64,000 nt of DNA from Mediterranea massiliensis (GCA_015060685.1 SUXZ01000007.1:1-64000); one strand, 5' to 3'. Shown: positions 7,826 to 18,161, counted from the first letter of the stretch. Notes: a model not told the origin generated them from the letters alone. Program-made: numbers and translations.

Positions 7826-8416
7826 ATGACTTCATCGAAAACCAAAGCAAAACTTGTTGATGTTGCTCGTCAGTTATTCGCCAAGACAGGCTTGGAAAAT
7901 ACTACGATGAACGACATTGCCCTTGCTTCGGGCAAAGGCCGGAGAACACTCTACACCTACTTTAAAAGCAAGGAAGAGATTTATCTGGCGGTCATCGAGT
8001 CGGAGCTGGATATCCTTTCCGATGTTCAGCAGAAGGTGGCCGAAAAGAAGATTTCGCCCGAACAGAAGCTGATGGAGATGATTTATGCCCACTTGGATGC
8101 TGTGAAAGAGGTGGTATTCCGCAACGGTACACTTCGTGCCGACTTCTTCCGCGACATTTGGCAGGTAGAGACTGTCCGCAAGCGGTTCGATGCCAAAGAG
8201 CGTCTGCTGATTCGCGACATCCTGGCCGAAGGCGTAGAGAAGGGCGTATTCGATGTGGACGATATATACATGACCGCCGAGATAGTACATTATAGCGTGA
8301 AGGGTATTGAAACACCCTACATCCGCGGACAGATAGGTGCACACCTGAAGGATAGCGAAAAGGAAGAGTACGTCAGCAAGCTGGTGTTGCGCGCCTTGGG
8401 CAAGCAATTCCAATAA
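7826..8416 (+). CDS. TetR/AcrR family transcriptional regulator
   Basis: 196 aa from ATG at 7826; an in-frame TTG lies at 7811 but the ATG gives the usual TetR N-terminus. The DNA-binding domain covers about residues 5-55 (VDVARQLFAKTGLENTTMNDIALASGKGR split over helices 1-3, then TLYTYFKSKEEIY). The C-terminal two thirds are helical and would form the ligand and dimer domain. It is followed by fabG after 56 bp on the same strand, so it may regulate fatty acid synthesis genes or itself in response to a lipid-like ligand. That is inference from position. Confidence 0.9.
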   Translation: MTSSKTKAKLVDVARQLFAKTGLENTTMNDIALASGKGRRTLYTYFKSKEEIYLAVIESELDILSDVQQKVAEKKISPEQKLMEMIYAHLDAVKEVVFRNGTLRADFFRDIWQVETVRKRFDAKERLLIRDILAEGVEKGVFDVDDIYMTAEIVHYSVKGIETPYIRGQIGAHLKDSEKEEYVSKLVLRALGKQFQ

Positions 8417-8472
8417 ACGGCCTCTTTGCGACAGACAGAAAACATTTAATTAACTAATAAATAAAATCTAAA

Positions 8473-9219
8473 ATGGGATTATTAGAAGGAAAGACAGCCA
8501 TCGTAACCGGTGCTGCACGCGGTATTGGTAAGGCTATTGCATTGAAATTTGCCGCCGAAGGCGCAAATGTTGCATTCACAGATTTGGTAATCGACGAAAA
8601 TGCCGAAGCAACCGCTAAGGAAATCGAAGCATTAGGCGTTAAGGCTAAGGGATATGCATCCAATGCAGCCAGCTTTGAAGATACAGAGAAGGTTGTTGCC
8701 GAAATTCATAAAGACTTCGGTCGCATCGATATCCTGGTAAACAATGCCGGTATCACCCGCGACGGATTGATGATGCGCATGAGCGAACAACAATGGGACA
8801 TGGTAATCAACGTGAACCTGAAGTCGGCTTTCAACTTCATCCACGCATGTACTCCTATTATGATGCGTCAAAGAGGCGGTAGCATCATCAACATGGCTTC
8901 GGTAGTAGGTGTTCACGGCAATGCCGGCCAATCGAACTATGCCGCTTCAAAGGCAGGTATGATTGCTTTGGCCAAGTCTATCGCACAAGAACTTGGTTCT
9001 CGCGGCATCCGCGCCAACGCCATTGCACCGGGATTCATCATCACAGCCATGACCGACGCCCTCTCTGACGAAGTGAAGGCCGAATGGGCAAAACGCATTC
9101 CATTGCGTCGTGGCGGTACACCGGAAGATGTAGCTAATATCGCTACCTTCTTGGCATCGGATATGTCATCATACGTATCTGGCCAAGTTATCCAAGTAGA
9201 TGGTGGAATGAACATGTAA
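8473..9219 (+). CDS. fabG: 3-oxoacyl-[ACP] reductase
   Basis: NADPH-dependent reduction of 3-oxoacyl-ACP in type II fatty acid synthesis, cytoplasmic. 248 aa, the normal length. Short-chain dehydrogenase fold: TGAARGIG cofactor loop near residues 12-19, NNAG near 90, and catalytic triad Ser143, Tyr156, Lys160 (YAASK). The C-terminus ends in VDGGMNM, typical of FabG. Many short-chain dehydrogenases look alike, but this length and the conserved motifs fit FabG best. It is likely co-transcribed with the TetR gene before it and the pseudouridine synthase after it (8 bp). Confidence 0.92.
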   Translation: MGLLEGKTAIVTGAARGIGKAIALKFAAEGANVAFTDLVIDENAEATAKEIEALGVKAKGYASNAASFEDTEKVVAEIHKDFGRIDILVNNAGITRDGLMMRMSEQQWDMVINVNLKSAFNFIHACTPIMMRQRGGSIINMASVVGVHGNAGQSNYAASKAGMIALAKSIAQELGSRGIRANAIAPGFIITAMTDALSDEVKAEWAKRIPLRRGGTPEDVANIATFLASDMSSYVSGQVIQVDGGMNM

Positions 9220-9227
9220 TTGAAATT

Positions 9228-9887
9228 ATGACAGTTGTCTACGAAGACAATCACATAATCATTGTCAACAAGACCGCTTCCGAGATAGTACAAGGCGACA
9301 AAACCGGCGATACACCCCTTTCGGAAACCGTGAAGGAGTACCTGAAGGAGAAGTATCAGAAACCCGGTAATGTCTTTATCGGTGTTACCCATCGCCTTGA
9401 CCGTCCCGTAAGCGGTCTTGTGCTTTTTGCCAAAACAAGCAAAGCCCTGTCGCGACTGAACGAAATGTTCAAGCGCGGCGAAGTGAAAAAGACCTATTGG
9501 GCAGTGGTGAAAAACCGTCCCGCACAAGAAGAGGGGACACTTAGCCATTGGATGGTGCGCAACGAAAAACAGAACAAAAGCTACGCTTACGACAAGGAAA
9601 AGCCGGGTAGCAAGCATGCCATTCTGGACTATCGCCTGATAGCCGCATCGGACAACTATTTCCTGCTGGAAGTGGATTTGAAAACCGGCCGGCATCATCA
9701 GATTCGTTGTCAGCTGGCCAAGATGGGATGCCCCATCAAAGGCGATTTGAAGTATGGCTTTGCACGCTCAAACCCCGATGGAAGCATCTGTCTGCATGCC
9801 CGTCGCATCTCCTTTATCCATCCGGTTTCGAAAGAGCAAATCACCGTGGAAGCCCCCCTTCCATCGTCGTTCAAGATGTTTGCTTAA
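9228..9887 (+). CDS. RluA-family pseudouridine synthase
   Basis: Converts uridine to pseudouridine in structured RNA. 219 aa with the family motif HRLDRPVSGLVLFAKT, catalytic Asp58, and later LKTGRHHQIRCQLA. It has only the catalytic domain; there is no S4 RNA-binding domain as in RluD/RluC, and its size is near that of RluA or TruC. The RNA target (23S rRNA, 16S rRNA or tRNA) cannot be told. It follows fabG by 8 bp, so it is probably in the same operon. Confidence 0.9.
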   Translation: MTVVYEDNHIIIVNKTASEIVQGDKTGDTPLSETVKEYLKEKYQKPGNVFIGVTHRLDRPVSGLVLFAKTSKALSRLNEMFKRGEVKKTYWAVVKNRPAQEEGTLSHWMVRNEKQNKSYAYDKEKPGSKHAILDYRLIAASDNYFLLEVDLKTGRHHQIRCQLAKMGCPIKGDLKYGFARSNPDGSICLHARRISFIHPVSKEQITVEAPLPSSFKMFA

Positions 9888-9951
9888 GCTATGCCGGTAA
9901 AAACCAATCATTTTTTGTTCGAAAAATAGAGCACAATATTAAGAGTTTCAC

Positions 9952-9959
9952 TATTTTTG
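9952..9959 (+). promoter_or_regulatory. -7 box of the phoH-lemA operon
   Basis: TATTTTTG matches TAnnTTTG, 26 bases before the phoH start. No clear TTTG -33 box is present, so this is moderate evidence. Confidence 0.55.
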
Positions 9960-9985
9960 CATTCTCAATTGTCTAAATAGAAAGA

Positions 9986-10969
9986 ATGATAGAAAAACTC
10001 ATTGTTTTAGAGGATATTGATCCGGTTATCTTTTATGGCGTAAACAACGCTAACATGCAGTTGATAAAGGCTCTCTATCCCAAATTGCGCATCGTGGCCC
10101 GAGGCAATGTCATCAAAGTGCTGGGCGACGAAGAAGAGATGTGCGCCTTCGAAGAAAACATTACCAAACTTGAAAAACATTGTGCCGAGTTCAACTCGCT
10201 GAAAGAAGAGGTCATCATCGACATTATCAAGGGAAACAAACCCCAATCGGAAAAGAACGGCGATGTGATTGTGTTCAGCGTAACCGGCAAACCCATCATA
10301 CCCCGTAGCGACAATCAACTGAAACTTGTCGAAGCATTCGCCAAGAACGATATGCTGTTTGCCATCGGGCCGGCCGGCTCGGGCAAGACCTATACCGCCA
10401 TAGCCTTGGCCGTTCGTGCATTGAAGAACAAGGAGATAAAGAAAATCATCCTTTCGCGCCCGGCTGTAGAGGCCGGCGAGAAATTAGGATTCTTGCCCGG
10501 CGATATGAAGGATAAGATTGACCCCTATCTGCAACCGCTTTACGATGCCTTGCAAGATATGATACCGGCGGCTAAGTTGAAAGAGTACATGGAGCTGAAC
10601 ATCATCCAGATTGCACCGCTTGCCTTTATGCGCGGCCGCACACTGAACGATGCCGTGGTTATCCTGGACGAGGCACAAAACACTACCTCGGCTCAAATCA
10701 AGATGTTCCTTACCCGTATGGGCATGAACACCAAGATGATTGTAACGGGCGATATGACGCAGATAGACTTGCCATCGTCGCAAACATCGGGACTTGTACA
10801 AGCCTTGAAGATTCTGAAAGGTGTGAAAGGCATCAGTTTCATCGAACTGAACAAGAAGGACATCGTACGTCATCAGCTGGTGACACGCATAGTAGAAGCC
10901 TACGAACACTTCGACAAGCAACAAAAGCAGGAACGCGAAAAGAAGAAATTGGAAAATAACAATAAATAA
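9986..10969 (+). CDS. phoH: PhoH-like ATPase
   Basis: Cytoplasmic P-loop ATPase of the PhoH/YbeZ family, 327 aa. Walker A GPAGSGKT at residues 128-135, Walker [10 protein letters not shown] near 224-232, and a [10 protein letters not shown] motif following. The N-terminal 100 residues correspond to the KH-like region of YbeZ. The family is linked to ribosome maturation with YbeY in other bacteria; its function in Bacteroidota is not settled. The Lys/Glu-rich C-terminal tail (about residues 309-327) is charged and probably unstructured. It is the first gene of a probable seven-gene operon, with purC 8 bp after it. Confidence 0.93.
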   Translation: MIEKLIVLEDIDPVIFYGVNNANMQLIKALYPKLRIVARGNVIKVLGDEEEMCAFEENITKLEKHCAEFNSLKEEVIIDIIKGNKPQSEKNGDVIVFSVTGKPIIPRSDNQLKLVEAFAKNDMLFAIGPAGSGKTYTAIALAVRALKNKEIKKIILSRPAVEAGEKLGFLPGDMKDKIDPYLQPLYDALQDMIPAAKLKEYMELNIIQIAPLAFMRGRTLNDAVVILDEAQNTTSAQIKMFLTRMGMNTKMIVTGDMTQIDLPSSQTSGLVQALKILKGVKGISFIELNKKDIVRHQLVTRIVEAYEHFDKQQKQEREKKKLENNNK

Positions 10970-10977
10970 TCAACGAT

Positions 10978-11919
10978 ATGAAAGCATTAACAGCAACTGA
11001 ATTTAACTTCCCCGGACAAACAAGTGTTTATCATGGTAAAGTGCGCGATGTATACAACATCGGCGGAGAAAAATTAGTGATGGTAGCCACCGACCGCATC
11101 TCGGCATTCGACGTGGTATTGCCAAAAGGTATCCCCTTCAAAGGACAAATGCTGAACCAGATTGCAGCCAAGTTCCTGGATGCAACAACCGACATCTGCC
11201 CTAACTGGAAAATGGCTACCCCCGACCCGATGGTGACCGTGGGCGTGATGTGCGAAGGCTTTGCTGTAGAGATGATTGTACGCGGATACCTTTGCGGCTC
11301 GGCTTGGAGAGCATACAAGAGCGGTGTGCGCGAAATTTGTGGCGTGAAGTTGCCCGAAGGCATGAAGGAAAACCAAAAGTTCCCAACTCCTATCATTACT
11401 CCTACCACAAAGGCTGAAATTGGCGAACACGACCAAGACATCTCGAAAGAAGAAATCTTGGCGCAAGGTTTGGCTACTCCCGAAGAGTATGCTTTGCTGG
11501 AGAAATATACACTTGCACTGTTCCAACGCGGTACAGAAATTGCAGCTGAACGTGGGTTGATTTTGGTGGATACCAAGTATGAGTTCGGTAAGCACAACGG
11601 TCAAATCTATTTGATGGACGAGATTCATACTCCGGACTCAAGCCGCTACTTCTATAGCGAAGGCTACGAAGAACGCTTCTTGAAGGGCGAACCGCAAAAG
11701 CAACTCTCTAAGGAGTTTGTACGCGAGTGGTTGATGGAGAACGGATTCCAAGGCAAGGAGGGACAACAAGTGCCCGAAATGACCGATGAAATCGTGGAAA
11801 ACATCAGCAATCGCTACATTGAACTTTACGAACACATCACCGGTGAACAATTCGTAAAGGAAAATACTGATAACATAGCTGAACGTATTGAAAAGAACGT
11901 TACTGAATATTTGAAGTAA
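10978..11919 (+). CDS. purC: SAICAR synthase
   Basis: Phosphoribosylaminoimidazole-succinocarboxamide synthase, the ATP-dependent step joining CAIR and aspartate in purine synthesis. 313 aa, the longer form of the family. Seen: HGKVRDVY near the N-terminus, [11 protein letters not shown], and the signature [11 protein letters not shown] followed by [12 protein letters not shown]. It sits between phoH and the quinone methyltransferase, so its operon is not purine-specific; purH lies elsewhere in the window on the other strand. Confidence 0.96.
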   Translation: MKALTATEFNFPGQTSVYHGKVRDVYNIGGEKLVMVATDRISAFDVVLPKGIPFKGQMLNQIAAKFLDATTDICPNWKMATPDPMVTVGVMCEGFAVEMIVRGYLCGSAWRAYKSGVREICGVKLPEGMKENQKFPTPIITPTTKAEIGEHDQDISKEEILAQGLATPEEYALLEKYTLALFQRGTEIAAERGLILVDTKYEFGKHNGQIYLMDEIHTPDSSRYFYSEGYEERFLKGEPQKQLSKEFVREWLMENGFQGKEGQQVPEMTDEIVENISNRYIELYEHITGEQFVKENTDNIAERIEKNVTEYLK

Positions 11920-11935
11920 CCATCCGTTTTCCGAT

Positions 11936-12676
11936 ATGAACTATCCGCAAGAAGAGGTATTGCCAATAGGCTATGAAGGTAGCAAGAGCGAACAGATAGA
12001 ACAAATGTTCGACCATATTGCGCCTACCTACGACAAACTGAATCATACATTGTCGTTGGGGGTTGATAGATATTGGCGCAAGACGGCACTTAAGGCATTA
12101 GGGTCGTCTAAACCTCGGCGGATGTTGGATGTTGCAACAGGTACTGGCGATTTTGCCATCTTGGCCGCCCGCCATTTGCAACCGGAACAATTGATAGGAA
12201 TAGATATCAGTGAGGGAATGATGGCGGTAGCCCGCCGGAAGGCGACCGATGTAGGATTGTCTCCGGAAAAGGTCTCTTTCCAACGGGAAGATTGCACGAA
12301 ATTATCCTTCCCGGATAATAGTTTCGATGCTGTATCATCGACCTTCGGTATTCGAAATTTCGAACAATTGGATAAGGCATTGTCCGAAATGCATCGTGTG
12401 TTGACACCGGGTGGACAGTTGGTTATTCTTGAGCTGTCCACACCGCGTGCTTTCCCTATGAAGCAATTGTATAAGTTCTATTCCAAGACAATTATTCCGC
12501 TGATAGGCAAATGTATCTCGCGCGACAATAGTGCATATACCTATCTGCCAGATAGCATTAAAGCCTTTCCGCAGGGCGAAGTCTTGCAACAATCATTGTT
12601 GCGTGCGGGCTTTGATAAAGCTATATTTCGCCGGTTGACGTTTGGTATATGTACGCTTTATATCGCAACTAAATAA
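11936..12676 (+). CDS. ubiE: Demethylmenaquinone methyltransferase
   Basis: SAM-dependent C-methylation, the last step of menaquinone synthesis (MenG/UbiE). 246 aa. The SAM-binding motif DVATGTGDF is at residues 65-73. The family signatures [17 protein letters not shown] (residues 32-48) and STFGIRNF are present. Bacteroidales use menaquinone for fumarate respiration, so this is the expected substrate. It follows purC by 16 bp. Confidence 0.95.
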   Translation: MNYPQEEVLPIGYEGSKSEQIEQMFDHIAPTYDKLNHTLSLGVDRYWRKTALKALGSSKPRRMLDVATGTGDFAILAARHLQPEQLIGIDISEGMMAVARRKATDVGLSPEKVSFQREDCTKLSFPDNSFDAVSSTFGIRNFEQLDKALSEMHRVLTPGGQLVILELSTPRAFPMKQLYKFYSKTIIPLIGKCISRDNSAYTYLPDSIKAFPQGEVLQQSLLRAGFDKAIFRRLTFGICTLYIATK

Positions 12677-12697
12677 GATAACTAAACAGATTGTAGT

Positions 12698-13444
12698 ATG
12701 GATAAATACGGATTGATAGGCTATCCTTTGGGACACTCGTTTTCAGAAGGATTCTTTAATCAGAAATTCTATTCTGAAGGCATAGATGCTACCTATACGA
12801 ATTTTGAAATCGCTGATATAGCAGAGTTTAAACATATCATACAGGATAATCCGAATTTGAAAGGATTGAATGTAACTATCCCATATAAGGAGAAAGTTAT
12901 CAAGTATTTGGACGAACTCGATGCTGATACTGCCAAGCGTATTGGGGCGGTTAATGTAATCAAGATAGTCTCTCTTCCAAAAGGGAAAAAGAGACTGATT
13001 GGCTATAACTCTGATATTGTAGGTTTTACGCAAAGCATTGAGGCGTTGCTGATGCCGCACCATAAAAAGGCGTTGATTTTGGGTACTGGTGGCGCATCGA
13101 AGGCTGTTTATCATGGCTTGTTATCATTGGGCATCCAGCCGGTGTTCGTGTCGCGTACTCCCAATAAGGGGCAACTCAGCTATGCCCAGTTGACACCGGA
13201 GGTTATGGCCGAATACACGGTTATTGTCAATACTACTCCGTTGGGAATGTATCCAAATATTGATGTTTGTCCGGATATTCCATACGAGTTGCTCTCTTCA
13301 GACCACTTGCTTTACGATTTGTTGTATAATCCGGACGAAACGCTCTTTATGCGCAAGGGAAAAGAGCAAGGTGCAGTGGTGAAGAATGGTCTTGAAATGT
13401 TGCTGCTACAAGCATTTGCAGCTTGGGATATTTGGAATAGTTAG
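12698..13444 (+). CDS. aroE: Shikimate dehydrogenase
   Basis: Reduces 3-dehydroshikimate to shikimate in aromatic amino acid synthesis. 248 aa, slightly short, as usual in Bacteroidota. N-terminal GYPLGHSFS binds shikimate, with catalytic Lys64 in NVTIPYKE. The NADP loop LGTGGASKAV is near residues 128-137. It is the fourth gene of the phoH operon, 21 bp after ubiE. Confidence 0.95.
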   Translation: MDKYGLIGYPLGHSFSEGFFNQKFYSEGIDATYTNFEIADIAEFKHIIQDNPNLKGLNVTIPYKEKVIKYLDELDADTAKRIGAVNVIKIVSLPKGKKRLIGYNSDIVGFTQSIEALLMPHHKKALILGTGGASKAVYHGLLSLGIQPVFVSRTPNKGQLSYAQLTPEVMAEYTVIVNTTPLGMYPNIDVCPDIPYELLSSDHLLYDLLYNPDETLFMRKGKEQGAVVKNGLEMLLLQAFAAWDIWNS

Positions 13445-13464
13445 TCTGTCTTGCCTGATTGCCG

Positions 13465-14442
13465 ATGAAGAAGGTTCTTAAACGAGTTGCAGTTGCTCTG
13501 TTGCTGTTGGTGTTGCTGTTTGTGGCAGGTAGTTTCTACTTGTTGGATTATGCTTTGCGCCCGGCAGATTTGACAAACCGCTCGAGAAACATCGACAGCA
13601 GTTTCCAATTATTGACGGATGAGTATCCTCAAGCTGCAGCTTGGTTGGATAGTGTGATGACTGTTGGTGCTTTACACGATATGTATATCGAAGATGAAGC
13701 CGGTCTGAGCCATCATGCACTCTATATTCCTGCTGCCGCTCCTACACCCAATACGGCCGTAATCTTGCATGGCTATACCGATAACAGTATTCGCATGATG
13801 ATGATAGCCTATATGTATAGCAGGCAGTTGGGATACAATGTTTTGTTACCGGACTTATATGGGCATGGACTGACCGATGGAGATATGATTAGGATGGGAT
13901 ACCTTGACAGGTTGGATGTGTTGCGATGGATAGAAACGGCAGACGAACTGTTTGGAAGCTCTTTCAGTGGCGTTCGTGTAGTGGTGCATGGCATTTCGAT
14001 GGGAGCTGCTACGGCAATGATGGTTTCGGGCGAAGTGCAGCATGGTCTTCATCAACTGCCTTATGTAAAGTGCTTTGTCGCTGATTGCGGCTATACTTCT
14101 GTGTGGGATCAATTTAAATCTGAACTATCGGCACAATTCAACTTGCCGGCATTTCCATTGCTATATATTAGTGATTGGCTTTGTAAAGTGCGCTATGGCT
14201 GGAGCTTCCGAGAAGCATCGCCGTTGGAGGCAATACAACGCTGCACACTTCCCATGCTGTTTATTCATGGGGATGTAGATACTTTTGTGCCAACATCCAT
14301 GGTTCATCAGCTTTATGAAGCCAAGTCGTCGCCCAAACAACTTTGGTTGGCGCCTGGGGTAGATCATGCTCATGCTTATCGCGACTACCCCGAAGAATAT
14401 ACTGAAATAGTAAAGGATTTTCTAAATAACTATATGCAATGA
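13465..14442 (+). CDS. Alpha/beta hydrolase, membrane-anchored
   Basis: 325 aa from ATG at 13465; an in-frame TTG two codons earlier is less likely. An N-terminal hydrophobic segment (about residues 8-26) suggests an inner-membrane anchor or uncleaved signal. The alpha/beta hydrolase core has HGYTDN as the oxyanion region, nucleophile elbow GISMG with Ser178, an acid in HGDVDTFVP and a His in GVDHAHAY. The substrate is unknown; it is probably an esterase or acyl hydrolase acting outside the cytoplasm. It overlaps the next gene by 4 bp. Confidence 0.87.
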   Translation: MKKVLKRVAVALLLLVLLFVAGSFYLLDYALRPADLTNRSRNIDSSFQLLTDEYPQAAAWLDSVMTVGALHDMYIEDEAGLSHHALYIPAAAPTPNTAVILHGYTDNSIRMMMIAYMYSRQLGYNVLLPDLYGHGLTDGDMIRMGYLDRLDVLRWIETADELFGSSFSGVRVVVHGISMGAATAMMVSGEVQHGLHQLPYVKCFVADCGYTSVWDQFKSELSAQFNLPAFPLLYISDWLCKVRYGWSFREASPLEAIQRCTLPMLFIHGDVDTFVPTSMVHQLYEAKSSPKQLWLAPGVDHAHAYRDYPEEYTEIVKDFLNNYMQ

Positions 14443-15350
14443 AGAAATTGTTTATCCTGTTCGCTTGTTGCTTGCTGACGGTTGTATCATCAGCACAAGA
14501 AGCCTATACCATAGATAATCTGCCAAATGTGCATCTACAAAATGCATCGCGCTATGTTTGTGATCCGGCTAATATACTATCACCCATGGCTGCCGATAGC
14601 ATTAATCGTATGCTTTATGCTTTGGAAGAACAAACCGGCATAGAGAGTGTTGTGGCTGTGCTTCCTACAATTGGCGAGGTTGATTGCTATGATTTTGCTT
14701 TTGGCCTGGGAAACAAGTGGGGAGTTGGTAAGGCAAAGAATGATAACGGATTGGTTGTGTTGCTTGTAACAGATCAGCGTTGTATTCAGATGGTTACCGG
14801 CTATGGCCTTGAAGGACATCTGCCAGATGCTATATGTAAGCGAATACAGTTGAATGATATGGTGCCTTACTTGAAGGATAATCGTTGGAGTGAGGGTATG
14901 GTGGCTGGTATTCAGGCTGTTTGCAAGCGGTTGGATGGCAGCATGACTAATGATGGCAATGGTGATGGCGATGAAGATGGCCTTGTAGGCTTTTTAATAG
15001 CTATATGCGTTTTCTTTTTGTTGGCATTCCTTTTAATTTGGATGGGAGCTCGGAATGCTTCCAAATGTCCTAAATGCGGGAAGCATAGTTTGCAACGTAT
15101 CAGCTCGCAAATAGCTTATCGTCGTGGAGGTGTGAAAGCCGAAGACGTTACTTATATCTGTGAGAATTGTGGACATACGTTGATTCGTCGTCAGAACTCG
15201 TACGATGAGAATTATCGCGGAGGTGGTTCGGGGCCTATCATTTTTGGTGGCGGTTTCGGCGGTGGCCGTAGTTTTGGCGGTGGCGGCTTCGGTGGCGGAA
15301 GTTTTGGTGGCGGAAGCTTTGGCGGAGGCGGTGCTGGTACCAGATTTTGA
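14439..15350 (+). CDS. TPM domain protein with zinc ribbon and Gly-rich tail
   Basis: 303 aa. Signal peptide to about residue 20, then a TPM (TLP18.3/Psb32/MOLO-1) domain at about 40-165, a transmembrane helix at about 184-206, a zinc ribbon made by CPKCGKH and CENCGH (about 208-246), and a Gly/Phe/Ser repeat tail from about 263. The TPM domain should be periplasmic and the zinc ribbon and tail cytoplasmic. TPM proteins are commonly encoded beside LemA, as here (lemA 41 bp downstream). Function unknown; roles in membrane protein upkeep have been proposed. Confidence 0.9.
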   Translation: MKKLFILFACCLLTVVSSAQEAYTIDNLPNVHLQNASRYVCDPANILSPMAADSINRMLYALEEQTGIESVVAVLPTIGEVDCYDFAFGLGNKWGVGKAKNDNGLVVLLVTDQRCIQMVTGYGLEGHLPDAICKRIQLNDMVPYLKDNRWSEGMVAGIQAVCKRLDGSMTNDGNGDGDEDGLVGFLIAICVFFLLAFLLIWMGARNASKCPKCGKHSLQRISSQIAYRRGGVKAEDVTYICENCGHTLIRRQNSYDENYRGGGSGPIIFGGGFGGGRSFGGGGFGGGSFGGGSFGGGGAGTRF

Positions 15351-15391
15351 GAAATTATCAATATTAATCATAACAATTAAAAACAGAGAAA

Positions 15392-15973
15392 ATGAAGAAA
15401 TCAACTATTATCTTGATTGTAATTGCTGTTGTAGCAGTTATTTGGGGTGTTTCAGCCTATAATGGTTTGGTAACAATGGACGAGAATGTAAACACTGAGT
15501 GGGCAAATGTAGAGACACAATATCAGCGTCGTGCCGACCTTATTCCTAATTTGGTGAATACAGTTAAGGGCTATGCTGCTCACGAAAGCGAAACATTGGA
15601 AAGTGTGATTGCTGCTCGTAGTAAGGCAACACAAATTACCGTTGATCCAAGTAATTTGACTCCTGAAAAGTTGGCTGAGTATCAAGAGGCTCAAGGTGCT
15701 GTGACAAGCGCACTTGGCAAGTTGCTTGCTATCAGTGAAAGCTATCCTGATTTGAAGGCAAATCAAAACTTCTTGGAGTTGCAAGCCCAGTTGGAAGGTA
15801 CTGAAAACCGCATCAATGAGGCTCGTCGTAAGTTTAATAATGTAGCAAAAGAGTATAATACAGCTATCCGCCGCTTCCCCAAAAGTATATTGGCTGGCAT
15901 GTTCGGCTTTGACAAGCGTGCCTATTTTGAGGCTGCAGAAGGTGCTCAAAATGCTCCTGTGGTAGAGTTCTAA
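15392..15973 (+). CDS. lemA: LemA family protein
   Basis: 193 aa. A single N-terminal transmembrane helix (about residues 4-22) is followed by a helical LemA domain with the typical stretch WANVETQYQRRADLIPNLV, then ARSKA and FLELQAQLEGTENRI. Normal family length. The role is unknown; it is usually paired with TPM proteins. It is the last gene of the operon, before the terminator at 16045. Confidence 0.94.
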   Translation: MKKSTIILIVIAVVAVIWGVSAYNGLVTMDENVNTEWANVETQYQRRADLIPNLVNTVKGYAAHESETLESVIAARSKATQITVDPSNLTPEKLAEYQEAQGAVTSALGKLLAISESYPDLKANQNFLELQAQLEGTENRINEARRKFNNVAKEYNTAIRRFPKSILAGMFGFDKRAYFEAAEGAQNAPVVEF

Positions 15974-16044
15974 TTTGTTTCGTTAGCTTTAGTCATCATA
16001 AATGCATCCTTTCTGATTATAGGGTGCAAGTCATTTTGTTAACT

Positions 16045-16080
16045 ACCCTCTCCGTTGTTCGGAGAGGGTGTTTTTTTTTT
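16045..16080 (+). terminator. Terminator of the phoH-lemA operon
   Basis: A 10-bp perfect stem (16045-16054 with 16060-16069), 5-base loop, and ten or more T. It is a strong intrinsic terminator 70 bases after lemA. Confidence 0.93.
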
Positions 16081-16177
16081 GTATTGTTAATGCCCTTGAT
16101 TTTTCAACAAAAGTATAATCGAAATTATCCATACATATAATAAATAGTAATGATATTAAAAAAATCTTATGTTATAT

Positions 16178-16208
16178 TTTGATTATCAAAATAATGTTTA
16201 TATTTTTG
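16178..16208 (+). promoter_or_regulatory. Promoter of the fimbrillin-like gene
   Basis: TTTG at 16178-16181, a 19-bp spacer and TATTTTTG at 16201-16208, a near-ideal Bacteroidales promoter. The ATG at 16232 lies 23 bases downstream, which rules out starts upstream of the promoter. Confidence 0.75.
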
Positions 16209-16231
16209 TCAAAACTAAAAAAAATGTAGCC

Positions 16232-18122
16232 ATGAAGAATATTCTTTATTACCCTATTGTGGTTTTACTTTTGTGCGTTTCATGCGTAAATCAAATAGGT
16301 TCTGATGATGTTGAGATAAGCATCCGGCAATGTTCCTATTTCGTTTACAACCGAAATTAGTCCTTATTCAACGAGAATGCTGAATAATCGCTTTACAACT
16401 GGTGACGAAGTTGGTTTGTATGCCGTTATTGCGAACTCTTCATTGAATGGCAATCGCTATTTGAATAATATATCTTTATCTTGTACTGATGCAAATACTT
16501 TGCGGCCCAAATCGGATGTTTACTATCCAGAAGGTGACTATAATCTTGATGTATATGCGTACTATCCATATCAGTCGGTTGCTTTGGAAAGTGGAAAGAC
16601 TACATTGACGGTGTCCGTAAAGGATAATCAAGAAACGGATGAGGCTTTTTCAATGTCTGATTTCATGGCTGCAAAGAAGTTGAATGTTAAAAATGGTTCA
16701 AGTGAAGTGGCTTTGAACTTCAAACATAAATTATCGAAGATATCCATTAAGTTAGTATTTAACGATGCAATATCTGCAAATAAAGCATTGAAGAGTAATC
16801 CGAAAGTGTTTGCTACAGATTTTTGTTCTACGGCTATCTATGATTTTGCAAATGATGCCGTCCGCCAGCCAAGTACATTAACTAATATGATTCCACATGG
16901 AACTTGGAAATCGGATGATGTGTTGTTGGTAGGCAAGGAATTGTTAGTAGTTCCTCAATCTATAGAAAATCAAAAACTTATATTGGATTTGGATGGTAAA
17001 ATCTATATATGTACATTGAACGAAGAAACATTAGAAAAGGGATTTGTATATGAATATCCTATCAATATGGATGATTTGACAGAAGGAATGATGAATAGGA
17101 TATCAGCAACAATCACCGATTGGGAGAAAGGTGAATCTCAAGAAACTGAGAGTAATACGGAGTTGCCATCGTTGAATATTGAGGCGTTGTCTTTTACCAC
17201 TTCTAATATTTATCACATCTATCATGCGGGTATGCCTATTGCTGAGATTTGTAAGGAATATCTTTATAAAGATGGTGAAATAGATTCGCGTGCTATTGTA
17301 GTTTATCCTGTTGTGAATGGAAATACTAATCTCCAGAGTGGACTTGTGTTGAAATTGTTGGATGAATCAGGTAATGTACATGGAGGTCGTGTGTCTTGGA
17401 ATGAGGATACTAATGAATTAACTTATGTTGGTGGTAATTCATCGCCAATATTGAATCTTTATGTGGATGATAGTAAGCAAGTTGTTTCTTCTCAACCTAA
17501 TACTTCCTTGCCGTTTAATGTTTGTAGTTTTCTCTTGCGTGATACGCGGAATAATGTACTTCAAGAATATCCATTAGTAAAGGTGGCTACTCAATATTGG
17601 ATGAGAGATGATCTGTATACTTCTTATTTTAGTGATGGATCTCCTATTAAGAAACTTTCTGTATTGAACGGAGCAGTAGGGTATTTGAAGAATGAAACTT
17701 CTTCGCACTACTTCTATACTGGTGAGGCTGTAAATTCAGGTTTGTTGGCTCCTATCGGTACAAGGATGCCAAATGACGTGGATTGGAACATGTTAGAGAC
17801 TTATTTGGATGGTATTACTGATGCTTTAAAAGATAATTTTTGGGATGAATTTGAGGGACAATCCTATTATCCTGGAAATGGAAAAAGTGGTTTTGAAATG
17901 CATCCATGGGGTATGTATATTGAATTGAATGGCGAGTCAAAAATAATTAATCAAGGTACATATACTGGCTATTGGATGACGGAAGGACAATCAAATAAAT
18001 TGCATGAAGAAGGTAAGGCTTATCAATTTTCGTCGAAAGATAAATACTTTAAAACTGTTTCCGGCAAAGTTTCGGGAAAGGATTATTACCAAGCATTCTC
18101 CGTGCGTTGCATAAAAGAATGA
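16232..18122 (+). pseudogene. Fimbrillin-like lipoprotein, frameshifted
   Basis: The first frame (16232-16360) encodes a lipoprotein signal ending VLLLCVSC and then DDVEIS before a stop. The second frame, open from 16320 to 18122, resumes with NVPISFTTEI and FTTGDEVGLY, the usual mature start of Mfa-like/fimbrillin proteins, and continues for about 590 codons. Removing one C from ATCCGG near 16324 would join the frames. The end of the protein (YWMRDDLYTSYFSDGSPI to AFSVRCIKE) looks like a FISUMP-type domain. An intact protein would be a surface lipoprotein or fimbrial subunit. Single-base mutation and sequencing error are both possible; no long homopolymer suggests slippage. AT-rich and alone, it looks accessory. 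Confidence 0.8.
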
Positions 18123-18153
18123 ACATTTTAGCTGATTTCTCATATCTTTTTTG

Positions 18154-18161
18154 TAGTTTTG
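18154..18161 (+). promoter_or_regulatory. -7 box of metF
   Basis: TAGTTTTG matches TAnnTTTG, 37 bases before the ATG at 18199. The -33 region is poor. No S-adenosylmethionine riboswitch is seen before metF. Confidence 0.5.

Noticed and set aside
8937..9698. 253-aa open frame on the minus strand
   Set aside because: Antisense to fabG and the pseudouridine synthase gene; no motif and no promoter.
16169..16231. Upstream start for the fimbrillin gene
   Set aside because: The frame begins upstream of the promoter's -7 box, so that start would not be in the mRNA; the ATG at 16232 gives a clean lipoprotein signal.
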